A DNA stretch of 64,000 nucleotides, taken from Dacryopinax spathularia. Taxonomy: Eukaryota; Basidiomycota; Dacrymycetes; Dacrymycetales; Dacrymycetaceae. Below are positions 1-9,985 of this stretch, piece by piece. The notes under the pieces were generated by a model. That model saw only the letters and a list, made by a program, of their open reading frames with translations. It was not told the origin of the DNA and searched no databases. Numbering within the stretch: the first letter of the stretch is position 1; each line of letters begins with the position of its first letter. The translations under genes were made by a program, and so were the position numbers. Location of the stretch: the NCBI GenBank assembly GCA_037974965.1, contig JBBPFI010000008.1:1054001-1118000 (forward strand), given 5' to 3'.

Positions 1-1903
1 ACGGGTAGGTTGTGATAACGTAATCGCGGACGGGACATAATGCTTGAAGACGCTCGCATCGCTTGATGAGTAATGCCGTCTCGATCAAGAGGCACGCAGT
101 ACGCGTCACCTGTGACACTGACGGGAAAATCCGCGGGAGGTCGGACAGTTTCACCCCATCGGAGAGCAGGCAGATGAGAGCCAAGAGGAGGCGCGCATTT
201 GGATCGCTTTGGACAGCGGGAGTTCGCAAGGAGACCTCGACGGACACTTGAAGGCTACTCAAACGGGTGGCAGGTGACCGGAGAAGTAGTGCAGTCTTCT
301 CCTGGCGGTACATCGCGAGCAGCTCGGTGGGGGAGAACACCTGGCCGTGCTGGGCCATGAGGTGGATAGCGAGGGGAAGTCCATCCAGAACTTCTATCAG
401 TCTGTCGAGATCACGGTCGTCTCCTTTGGCTATGCTGTGCCACATCTGAACGGCAGCATCCTCGGAAAGCGGATCAACGACATGTGGAAACCCGCCGCTC
501 CAATCGATATTGGCGGGGCGGAGCGCTCCTCTCATGGTCAGAATGAGATAGACAGAGGGGTTGCCGCAAATCTCCGAAAGAATCTGTTCTGAGGCCAGTC
601 GCGCGTCCGAGTCCCAGACTGTTTCGAAGTTGTCGAAGACCATGAGGACTCGATCCGGGGAAGCCAGATGCGTCAGGACAGCTTCCTTAGCATGCTGACC
701 GGGCCGGCTCGGCATCGTATCCGCCAGAGTGGACCAGATTTCGTCTGGCGAATGCATTGGCTCGCAGCTGACAAAGAATATCTGATTTCCATACGTGGCT
801 TGCACTGCGACGTCATGGATAGCGGCGGTGGCGATGGTCGTCTTGCCGATGCCGCCTGGCCCAAGAAGGGGTATGCGGCAGGATGTGTTCTGGAGGAGTG
901 CCACAACAATCTTTTCAAGTATTAATCCCGCCCAAAAATGATTGCAGGCTTGGGCGGGATGTCGCGTGCCTTGCGTGGGGCGGGAGCTCTGAGGGATGTA
1001 TTTCAGTCTAAGTTGCGACGATGTTGTTGGGCTGCTCACATTGCAAGATTGCCATACCATCCCCCCTACAATACGTGAGATGAGATTGAAATGGTGATGC
1101 TGAAAGGCTGGAACTACCTTCAGAAGTTGAGACGTTCCTAGCATCTGTGATTCCTCATCAATTTGTCTGAGCTATAGCGCTGGCTCGGTGGACTCACTGC
1201 GAACTGGAGGCTGAACTGGTCTAGCCTCTGTTCCAGACTGGAGATGTGGGCCTCGGACGCGCGGATGGAAGCGGCAAACGCGCTTTCTTCACTTCGCTCC
1301 TCCATTGCTACGCGAACATCCTGACCGTTCTGTTCCGCGAGTCAGTCCGCTAAGCCAACCGCGATCAAAGAAAGGCAAGAACCACGCTCTCAAGTCCCTG
1401 ACCACGCTGACCATGTCAGCACTGATTTTTGACTCCGATGGCAGCTCGTCTAAGATACGACCGACGATGAACACGAGCTTCTTAAGTAGTCTCTGATGCT
1501 CCGTGGAGCGCTCCCGCACAAGCTGGCCGATAGATGAGCACGAGGTCGGTCATGTGGCAAGTGAAAGGCAGACCTCTCCGGCCCCAGATAGCTGTAAAGC
1601 AATATCCTCGAGTTCATCCTTCATCGGACCGGTCAAGGCGATGGCTTGGCGCTTTAATCTCCTGACCTGAGAGACGAGGTCGGCAGGTGCACCTTCCGCC
1701 AATGAGGCTGGCGCGGCTTCCACAGTCAGCTGCGGTTGGATTGACCAGGATACAGAGGGTGGCGTCCTCCCGTTTGAGAACTGTTGGAAGTTGTCCTCTT
1801 CAGAGTGTGTTTGCCTGTTGGATCCAAGCTTCATCCTACGTGCGTTCAACAGGGAAAGGAACCTGGACAGCGGCCCATGAGGAAGAGGTTTTGCTGGGTA
1901 CAT
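1..1903 (-). pseudogene. NB-ARC NLR gene, 3' part beyond window edge, possibly broken
   Basis: From about 925 down to base 1 a minus-strand frame with no ATG-initiated long ORF encodes a STAND/NB-ARC NTPase. The P-loop GPGGIGKTT lies near 845-870, followed by a Walker B-like VLMVFDNFETV, LILTMRG and the GLPLAIHL motif. It closely parallels the NLRs at 28.9 and 34.4 kb in the same order and runs open through the edge, so TPRs would lie outside. Upstream minus-strand frames at 1,289-1,519 and 1,550-1,903 are helical and probably belong to N-terminal exons. At about 915-930 the usual PPKPAxxFGRD segment and the following LILEKIVV lie in frames differing by one base, with a stop between. Either this copy is a pseudogene or the base call is wrong. 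NLRs are cytosolic sensors of non-self recognition in fungi. Confidence 0.75.
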
Positions 1904-2016
1904 TCTCGCGCAAGCGTGGTATAAAGATGAGGCCGGTCAAGTGAAAAGCGAAGAGTGAGGGAGAGAGGCGAATGAAGTTATAGACGCCGCGAACGAGCAA
2001 TCCGGGATTGGAGGAC

Positions 2017-2240
2017 AAGGGGCCGTGCTAAACCTATGGCTGGTTATACCGGACAAAACCTCAAGTGCCTGGGCAAAAGAGGGTTTTGCCGAGGCAACAG
2101 CTCAGTTGCTGCGGCAATAGTCTTTGGCTGCGGCAAAAGCCACAAATGCCCCAGCAGAAGTAGGTCGCTGCGGCAAAAGCTGGCCATGTGGCCCTTGCCT
2201 CCGCTGCAGCTTCTTTGCCTCCATGGCAAAAACAACTATT
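2017..2240 (+). repeat. Left subterminal/terminal inverted repeat of the giant element
   Basis: Degenerate GGCAAAAG and GGCAACAG motifs, each preceded by GCTGCG or GCCGAG, recur about every 20-25 bp in both directions from 2,069 to 2,230. The 20-mer at 2,082-2,101 recurs inverted at 25,356-25,375. Clustered subterminal motifs are the usual binding sites of transposases. Confidence 0.65.
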
Positions 2241-2339
2241 AGATACTCTAAGCGTCAATTTTGTGACTTTCAGGGGTCCCCATAGGCAAGCACAGCCTTT
2301 TTTCATATTTGTAAGCAGGATAATGTCATGTCATTACAG

Positions 2340-2633
2340 GCGTCGCAATAGTACAATTGACAATGGAAATAATAGTTCAAACAACGAGCATGTAGGGTAA
2401 CCCAGCAATGACAAGCAGCAAGACCAGAATCATGAGAACAGCAAGAAGACAGTCAGTGAGAAGAGGGGGAAAGGGACAACACAACCTGTGAGATAGGTAT
2501 CGCTGTAGTACAATTGACAATGAAAATAATAGTCAAGACAGTGAGCATGTGGGGTATCCTATCAATGACAAGCAGCAAGACCAGGATCATGATAATAGCA
2601 AGGAAACAATCAGTGATAAGAGGGAAAAGGTGC
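2340..2633 (+). repeat. Diverged tandem duplication, period 157 bp
   Basis: A unit of about 135 bp beginning GTACAATTGACAATGG at 2,351 recurs at 2,508, with shared GACAAGCAGCAAGACCAG and a similar GTCAGTGA/ATCAGTGA tail. The copies differ at many positions. It lies just inside the left end of the element and holds no recognisable gene. Confidence 0.8.
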
Positions 2634-2768
2634 CTAGTCTTCTGCAGAGGGGCATGATGGTTAGGAACTGTGGCCAAGCTGGCCCAGGGAGAGAGAGAAC
2701 TTCTAGCGAAGGAGTGAGCAGGTTATTTCCAGGGAGACGAAAGTAGTTTACACACCATTGATTTGGAT

Positions 2769-4385
2769 TCACTTGTCCTTAACCCAAAAGCGAACTTCCT
2801 CCTTTCCCAAAATGCGAGTCATCTTACTTCGCCAATGAGGGTCGATGTTTCGAATTTCGAGCTTCAAGACGCCACGGAGATGATCCAGGAACATGTCAGG
2901 ACTGTTCGACTTTTCGAGGAGCTTGACCGCCTTTTTCAACAGCTCATTTGCCTCCTCTGCTGCCTCGTCTGGATTCTAGCATCACGCCAGTCAGTAGAGT
3001 TCTTGACCAAGGCAAAGTGTTCACACCTCGAGGAGTTCAATGTCGATTTCCTCGTCACTCTCATCCGAGTCATCGCTCTCCACGACCAGGCTTGCTGCCA
3101 CGGCCTGTTCTTCCTCTTCTACGTCTCCCTGACCCTCCTGTTCTTCCTCCTGATCAGGATAGCCCTGCACCTCAGCTTGTCCGGCGAAATGGACCTTTAG
3201 CTTGTCCTTGTCCTTCCTGGCTGTCGTCTGCATTCCTTGCCTGATAACCAAAGCTCCGCCCACCGCCTTCTAGTTCCCCCATCAGCACCTGGATATTGGG
3301 ACAAGGAAAGAGTTAACTACTGACCTTTTGCTTCTTCACCTTGTCCTTGTCAGTAAGTCCTGCTTGTCCACTTGTGCGTTTGGTGGCCGTAGAACTCGAT
3401 GTAGTTGCCAATTGAAGGGCGTCTCGATTGGTGATCGTGGGCGGCACAAAGGGCGGATACTTCGGCTTGGCCTGATTCTGCGGGACATCCTTCTCAGGCA
3501 CAGAAGCAGCCTTAGCCTTACCCTTAGCCTGAGCCCGAGCCTGAGCCTGAGCCCGAGCCCAAGCCTCAGCCTCAGCCTGCTCCTGAGCCCGAGCCCGAGC
3601 CACCCAAGCCTGCTCCTGAGCCTCAGCCTCAGCCTCAGCCCGAGCCAGAGCCTCAGCCTCAGCCCGAGTCCGAGCCTTAGACCGAGCCTTGGCCTGTTCC
3701 TCAGCCTCGAGCTGTTGCATACGTTCCTCCTCCTTGCGCAGAAGATCTTGCAGCTCGCGTTGCTTCTGCTCAACTGCCTTCACCTGGAGCTCGCAAAGCT
3801 TGATAGGATTGATCCGGACTGCCTTGCTTATATTCCACAGGGGAACGTCGATATCTGGTGTTTCGAGCGGGCCATAAGTGGCTTCCGTGGGAACAAAGGA
3901 CGGATCCCCATGCAAACGTAGTCGCGCCGCCTTCATATCCTCTAACTCATCTGATCAGCCAGGTCCAACCTCTTGAGGGAGACAAGAGGACTTACCAAAC
4001 ATTCCACAGCTGTTCTGCGCCTTAGGGCATGGGCAGACTGAGAGAAGGTGAGTCTTTAACACAACTGACTCAGAGAAAGCAACTCACCCCAACAGCGACG
4101 CCCTTCCTTTGACGTTATCTCCTGCGCCCACTTGATGTGGTTGCAAAGAGGCACTGACCTTGCCTTGTCGCTCGTGGGAAGGAGCTTGCCCTTGAACGTG
4201 AGCTTCGTGGGCCAATAGCGTCTGTCGTTGGCCTCAATGTCATCCGGGACCTCTCCTTCGGCCAGCTTCCGTTTCTCCGCGAACAGGTCTGGCAGTCGGT
4301 TTACATCGAGGGGCTCTTCAGCAGCGGAGAAGTCGCAGTCCAGGTCCATGTTGCGCTTCTTATTAGGGTTGCGGGTAGGGTTCAT
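2769..4385 (-). CDS. Acidic/coiled-coil protein with degenerate Arg/Glu-Ala repeat
   Basis: Function not recognised. A multi-exon reading holds together: an N-terminal exon from ATG at 4,385 ending at a GTGAGT donor near 4,087, a short Cys-rich exon (CWVCPCPKAQNSCGMF, about 3,998-4,040), a long exon to about 3,326, an acidic exon (EESDDSDESDEE type, about 3,060-3,180) and a C-terminal exon after an acceptor near 2,980 ending FWVKDK at 2,769. The centre (about 3,500-3,700) is a long run of alternating Ala with Arg, Glu and Gln, encoded by an imperfect hexanucleotide repeat and predicted to be helical. The C-terminus ends in another charged helix. Charge and low complexity suggest a nuclear, possibly nucleic-acid- or chromatin-associated protein; that is inference. 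It is the first gene inside the left end of the element. Confidence 0.65.
3500..3700 (-). repeat. Imperfect hexanucleotide repeat coding Ala-rich helix
   Basis: Units GCCTCA, GCCCGA and GCCTGA alternate for about 200 bp and code for Glu/Arg/Gln-Ala dipeptides on the minus strand. The opposite strand reads as a Ser-Leu-Pro repeat, which I take as a shadow. Confidence 0.85.
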
Positions 4386-4418
4386 GGTCATTTGAGTGGA
4401 TATATGCGTGCAGGACAC

Positions 4419-4652
4419 TCAAAGAGAGGACGTCTCTTCGATGACAGGGATGAGCAGATTAAGAACAAGCACGAGGTTCTTGAGTAGTCCGAAGAGGCGG
4501 ATGGTCAAGCGAGAAGCCTTCTTCTGGGACTGCACTTGGTTGGCAATGATCAGGATGAGGTTGACAGTGAGCAGGGCCAGTTCAGTGACGAGGAGACACA
4601 GTTGAATAAGCTGGGAAGCCAGGGCGAGAGGAGAGACGTTGAGCAGAGGCAA
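4419..4652 (-). CDS. Small hydrophobic ORF (uncertain)
   Basis: A 77-codon frame immediately upstream of the coiled-coil gene begins MPLLNVSPLA and has two strongly hydrophobic stretches (LIQLCLLVTELALLTVNLIL and LLKNLVLVLNLLIPVI) separated by a basic linker, so it could be a two-pass membrane peptide. Nothing else supports it as a gene. It may be 5' leader or an upstream ORF of the neighbouring gene. Confidence 0.25.
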   Translation of the reverse strand: MPLLNVSPLALASQLIQLCLLVTELALLTVNLILIIANQVQSQKKASRLTIRLFGLLKNLVLVLNLLIPVIEETSSL

Positions 4653-4934
4653 GAGGAAGTTCGATAGTCAAGAAGTGTCAGTAAGGAAGGGGGAGGAGGC
4701 TGGATCAAGGTGTGGAGAGTGGGAGGGAAGAAGTAAGTTGTATGCGGTAGACAGGCTTACTCGTGGGTTTTTATAAGTCAGAGACAAATGCACGGGCCTC
4801 CTCAATGTCAGATGTATGCGCTTCAGAGAAGCGAGTCATAGTCCCTCGTGTGTGTAGCAAGTCTCCGCGGGATTTCGGCCAAAAGCAAAAGAGGTAAGAC
4901 GATCGGGGCCAGGATTAGGAGAATAAGCATCTGC

Positions 4935-5021
4935 TGTGAGTCGTTCACGTCCCAGATAGGAGAAGGTGCAAGTTTGATGTGAGTCGTTCCCGTCCGAAAT
5001 AGGAGAAAATGAGAGTTGATA
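4935..5021 (+). repeat. Two 43-bp direct repeats
   Basis: TGTGAGTCGTTC begins at 4,935 and again at 4,978, each followed by a similar ATAGGAGAA stretch. It lies in the intergenic space between the divergent first two genes of the element, just left of the first palindrome, so it may be regulatory. Confidence 0.7.
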
Positions 5022-5141
5022 TAAGTCAGAGGGCGTGGGAAACGAATAAGAAGCCAACCCTAGTCATTATTGTCAATGTTGGCTACTCCTGACAATAATA
5101 AGGGTGACTTAGGTCCGCGTCAAAGCCGAGGCGGAACCGAT

Positions 5142-5181
5142 TTTGCTTCCGGAGCACACTCGAGTGTGCTCCGGAAGCAAA
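5142..5181. repeat. 40-bp perfect palindrome, copy 1
   Basis: The left arm is TTTGCTTCCGGAGCACACTC and the right arm its exact reverse complement, centred on an XhoI-like CTCGAG. It sits between the divergent genes ending near 4.4 kb and starting at 5.65 kb. It could form a cruciform or bind a dimeric protein. Confidence 0.95.
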
Positions 5182-5649
5182 TTTTGGTCTCGCCCATCTG
5201 CCACCGAACACAAGCTTGTCGTTATTACTGTCTCCAGGCCACATTCCATTGACTCCCTCTTACCTTTGCCCCTCACTCATTCCGGGTCTGTACGGTGTGT
5301 ACTCATTCTGCATGAGCTTGGATTGTTTCTGACACTCTTCTACAGCTCTATATCATCTAGCAAGTATCAAGGAGGATGTTTTTGTCAAGGCGGAGTCAGG
5401 GCCAGGATGTTGGGCCCGACCAGAAGACGGTTGACTGTTTGCTTGGGCTGGACTATCAGCGTGTAAGTTGTCCAGAGCACTGGCTTGAAACACGAGCTGA
5501 AATTTGACTAGCTGCATGAACAGCTCAACGAGTTGCTGCGCCTTAAGGCCAAAGACCATTTGTCTTTGGTGTATCAGCGGCACCTGCAGGTGCCGCTAAG
5601 TCATCTTGCCCATTTCTCGTTCGTTCTTCTTCTTCATATGTTTCCAATC

Positions 5650-7012
5650 ATGTCTGACAGCCAAATCAGGGGAAGGGATAAGACAGATGGTCGCCTGGTT
5701 CCCGGTATCCCATATACCGATGCGACGTCGTCTGCCCTGCATCAGGATCCAATGTTGGTGGAGTTGCTCAAGAACGTCCCCAACAACGATGGTCAGGACT
5801 CGACAACCTTCAACCCTACCTCTCTACGAGACCCAATGCCTCTGGTTACCGTCACCTCTGATGATGTGGGATATTCTGCCGTGATCACCACTTTCTATAC
5901 CGCTCTGGGTGAGTTGTCTAAGTGTGAACGCTCTGAACCATAAAGCTAACGCAATCATCAGCGTATGTGCTTGCTGGGCTCTTCCCAGTTCACACCTGGC
6001 ACGATCTCATGTGGCACATGTTGGCGGTGTGCTGGCTCGCACAACTCCTCTCACCCGCACCTCACCGCACGGAGTATCCCCGGATGATGAACATGGCCTT
6101 GGTCTCGACCCCGGATTCAACTCTGACCGACCCCACTTTCGTGTCTCTCCTGGGAGCCGGGGCGTCCGTAACCGAAACGGACATTCCCCTTGTGACTACA
6201 GACGAATATCCTCTGTCTCGCATGAACCTGGGCACCTTTTTCAAGATCCGGAGCTGGTTCAGAAATATCTTCTTCCCCCATGCCCTCCATCACCACGCTC
6301 TAGCTTCGGGCATGAGCCTGGCCCCGCCTATGAGGGACCGCTCATCGGCCCAGTCATATCAACCAAAATGGATCGCCCGCAAAGTGCAGCTCGGTGCCCT
6401 TAGTCATGACATCTCTGGCTACGATCGTGTCCTTCGTGTGTACAAGGAGCTCAAGGCACAGTGTCAGAGGGATCCCACATGGTGGCCCAGATCTATCCCT
6501 GGGTCCAATCCATTCGATTTGATCGAACTGCAGAGCGCTATTGAAGGGGGGAATTGTGCTGAATTCTTGGCATGGCGGCTGTAAGTGTTCCTTCGTATCT
6601 TCATCCCTGCTCCCTTCTAATTCATGGTATTCTCAGCAGTGTCAGTCTGCTTCAACATCGGCCTGCTTGGCTTAAGCCTGAGTCCCGATTTCACTTCCTC
6701 ACCTGTGTCGTCAACACGGCATCACAACTGGTGGACCTCTCTGGTCTGGGACGTGTGCATCGTTCGGCTGCTGGTCTTAGGGAAGCTCAGGAGATTGTGA
6801 TTGAGAAGTTACGGACAACCGCCACTGCGCCGATGTGCCTACTGTGCTGGCTAACGTTGTCATACATTCGGAGCTTGTATGACCCTGAGCAGCTGTTCCG
6901 CTACGTGCAAATGGTGGATGGCCAGTGGGTTGAAATTCCCTATATTGACTTCAACGCCCTAGAGGAAGAACTCCAGTCTCGTGCTGAGATGCAAAAGGCA
7001 AGGAGGAATTGA
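5650..7012 (+). CDS. Protein of unknown function, only plus-strand gene of the element
   Basis: Function not recognised. Three exons are supported: 5,638/5,650 to about 5,910, then from about 5,963 (AYVLAGLFPVHTWHDLMWHM) to about 6,583, and from about 6,640 (SVSLLQHRPAWLKPESRF) to the stop at 7,012. The N-terminal exon begins MSDSQIRGRDKTDGR and is polar. The second exon carries the hydrophobic HTWHDLMWHMLAVCWLAQLL stretch. The C-terminus is helical and charged (ALEEELQSRAEMQKARRN). Start chosen at MSDSQ, though an in-frame ATG lies 12 bases upstream. Its promoter region holds the 40-bp palindrome. Confidence 0.6.
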
Positions 7013-7164
7013 GCCCTGCAGGACACGCGAATGAGGTCTTGGCGCAGTGGGTGGGCTGAAGTCCTGACCTCCTTACTTGACAAACGCCATACGTAGCTGA
7101 AGATCACACTGTAACCCATTGCCATACTTAGAGTACATCTACAGTATAATAAAAACAAGTGTGG

Positions 7165-9652
7165 TCACACTCCGGCTACTTTCCCTATCAGCCCCAGCCT
7201 CTGTAGACAGTGCATCTCCCCCAAGGATACCGTGCCCCATTTATAATTCAGCCCGTATCTTGCTTGCACATAATCTTCCTCCCACTCCTTGTCCTCCATC
7301 ACTGCATCCCAGTCTACAGCACAGCAGTAGCAACGTGGGCCTTTGCTTCCAAATCTATGAGTCGACTGTTGCAAGAGGTACTCGTGGGGCTGGAGTGAGG
7401 ACTTGGTGGCTTCCCACATATATGGGGGACTTGCTTCACTGAGGTCGCTGAAATGTAGGTATGAGCCGTTAGCCAACTGTAAGATGAGCTGGCGGGGCAG
7501 CTTGAAAGCGATTGGCTGAGCAGGGAAGGGTATATGCAGCCCCCTAGCAAGGAGGTGTCTGTAGCCGAAAGGCCAGTCCCCCCAAAGCCTCTCGATGAGC
7601 TCCCAGCTCTGGTATCCAATTGGCAAGGCTTCGCCGCAGTTTCCCAGTTCAGTGGGTCTCTCCCACTCGACCCAATCGACCTGCAGACGTTCTTGTCGCA
7701 TCTCCTCCTACGAAAGAATGCTGTAAGCAAGGACTTTGTAGGGTCTGCTATAAATACGAACCAGCAGCTTTAGCAAGTGCCCTTTATTCTCTGCCAATCC
7801 ATTATAGACCACCCTCTTGTCTTCCACCAGCGGTAGTCCACTGCCCACTTCTGTCGAGTGCTCACATTGTCCCCAGGGAGAACTCAAAAGAGTCAAGGTG
7901 CGGCCCCGTGGCACCCCAATTATCATTGCCATGGCTAGATCGTCCATAGCTAGTATGCTGGCATGTGCAAGTTCTTCAGGGGGCGACCAAACGACCCTGC
8001 TTGGTAGGATGGCTTTGCCTGCAGCATTGCCTCGGCTCAAAAGGTTCAGATCCGCTTCGAACTCCAACTCATTGTCGCCTTCAATCTCAGATTCGTTCTC
8101 GATTTCGGCCTCTATTTCCAGGGGCGGAGGATTGGGCACAGGCTCCCCATGGAAATCGACCTCGGATTGATGTGGACGATGGCCGCCTGGGCTCGGCAAC
8201 TCTAGTTCGCCTTGTGTTCTGTCGCTGTGCAAAGCGGCTTGTTGCGGAAGAGACCGGAACAACATGCCGTGCTCGATCCAGAAGGCATCCAAGCCAGAGG
8301 ATCCAGCGACAAGGCTTGCCACTCGATGATGAGGCTGGACACAATGACGCTTCACTAGGGACAGAGACGCAGGTCTCTGCATGTGGCTGGGGAAGATGCT
8401 GACAGAAAAGTGCTTGATCCCTGGTCGAGACCGGCCCAGGAAATCCACACAGATGCTCTCGTGAATTTCGTTTCCTTTCTCGAGAAATTGAAGCTGAGCA
8501 TGCGCATCCCAGGCCGAAGCCTGCCACAGCATATGCTCCATCTCTACACAATCCTTTAGGGGGAGGTTCGGGGGGTTGGAATCCTTGTGCAGAGTAGAAG
8601 TCGATGTTTGCGCTGAAAAGGTATCCAGCTCATAAACCAGGACATAGCGGTCTTGAATGACTACGAGGTATTGTGAGAGGAATAAGGCGGTGAGCGTCTT
8701 GCCCTTGATGAAGTGCATGAGCGAATTGTCTACTAATAGAAGCAAACAATTCACTCACAGGTACTGGGCTGCATGGTAGCTCCAGGAACCGTTGGATTTT
8801 GTTCTCCCAGTTGAATATATGGAGACGGGGTATCCCTTCAGAAATGCTGTTACAACTCCACTTGCCATTGAAGGCAACCGGGCCAGCACTTGTCGAAAGG
8901 TTGGCTTCGCTCTCGACAACAGCTGTACCATTGCTGATCAGAAGCTTGATAAGCCACAATGATGGCGCAGTTGGTTGTATGCGTGGCCCTCGGCTGGTGA
9001 CTTCCAGTAGGAGTTGATAGAACTGAGGTTTCCGGGGGTAACAGTGGACGAGGCCACCAGAGATGACGGAGAGGACATCCTTGGTGCCTTGTAGAGCTTG
9101 CAGTTCATGGAGAACAGTGAATGGCCGGGCACGGCCCTTCTTGTAGTCATATAGGTGTATCCCTCCTTTCTGGGCAACAAAAAGTGTGCCCTGGGCCATG
9201 CCCACCCATTCCACCAAGAAGGGTCCCAGGGCTACGGATGTAGCCACCAAGGAGGAACGAGAACCGTTCTCATGGAACCCGTCCCTGGACCAGGATCTCT
9301 GCACTTGACAAAGGTACTGCCATATCTCGTTTGCATTCATCTCTGAAAGGCGCAGTCCATGACCAGGCGAGGGCATGATGCCAGCGGATACTGCAGTTGT
9401 GACCCGGGCTACAATAGCTGGTTGGACAACATGACGAAGAATGCGACATGTCTCATCAATGGGTTAGTCAACTTGCTCATAGTCTAGTCAAAGATACAGC
9501 TCACTTGGGAGAGGCGTATGAGATCAGCATTGCCCAGCTCTTTCCAGATCTGCCAGTAGAGCTCTGCAGGCAGCTTGAAGATGCTCTGCCGGGAGTTGAT
9601 GGCTTCTCGCATGGATCGTCCCATACCAGGGATAGGTGTCATATAGAAGGAT
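7165..9652 (-). CDS. F-box protein
   Basis: F-box proteins recruit substrates to SCF (Skp1-Cul1-F-box) ubiquitin ligases. The N-terminal exon has a clear F-box, SIFKLPAELYWQIWKELG followed by NADLIRLSQVSCIFD, ending at a donor near 9,500. Later exons cover about 9,440-8,760 (IPRLHIFNWENKIQRFLELP), 8,720-7,720 and 7,700-7,165. The remainder, about 750 residues, resembles the beta-rich C-terminal half of basidiomycete F-box proteins, with an acidic low-complexity stretch (EIEAEIENESEIEGDNELEFE, about 8,055-8,110). The C-terminus contains WGDWPFGYRHLLARG and a CYCC. The likely start is the ATG at 9,652. Agaricomycete genomes contain many F-box genes, so its presence in the element could be cargo or captured host sequence. 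Confidence 0.7.
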
Positions 9653-9985
9653 GGTTCAATGGCGCTTGAATGAAGGATCACAGTGATGATAATAACAACT
9701 GCAAGTGGGCCAGGCTACGTATGCGAGAATGGCACTTATGGCCTCTGACCCCGCCCTGACAGTGAGCTGTTCATCCAGGGTGGCTCGGCTCGGAAGCTTT
9801 GCTGACATCAGCCCATATCCGAGTCCCATCAGTTTTACGGAGGCAACAGAAGCGACACATTCGTGCTCCGCTTCATTAATGTCATATTAGAGTAAATGAA
9901 GTCAAGAACAATCCAATCTGTCGAGCAGATGGCTGGTATCATTCTCAACCGGATTTTATACCCATCTAGGATGCTTTCCTGAACC

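Noticed and set aside
2060-2240. CRISPR-like array
   Set aside because: The motif is short, degenerate and in both orientations, and the organism is a eukaryote.
3328-3921. Plus-strand Ser-Leu-Pro repeat frame
   Set aside because: It is the antisense shadow of the charged Ala-repeat exon.
5142-5181. Palindrome as a bacterial-type terminator
   Set aside because: There is no intervening loop or T-run and the host is a fungus; a binding site or mobile palindrome is more likely.
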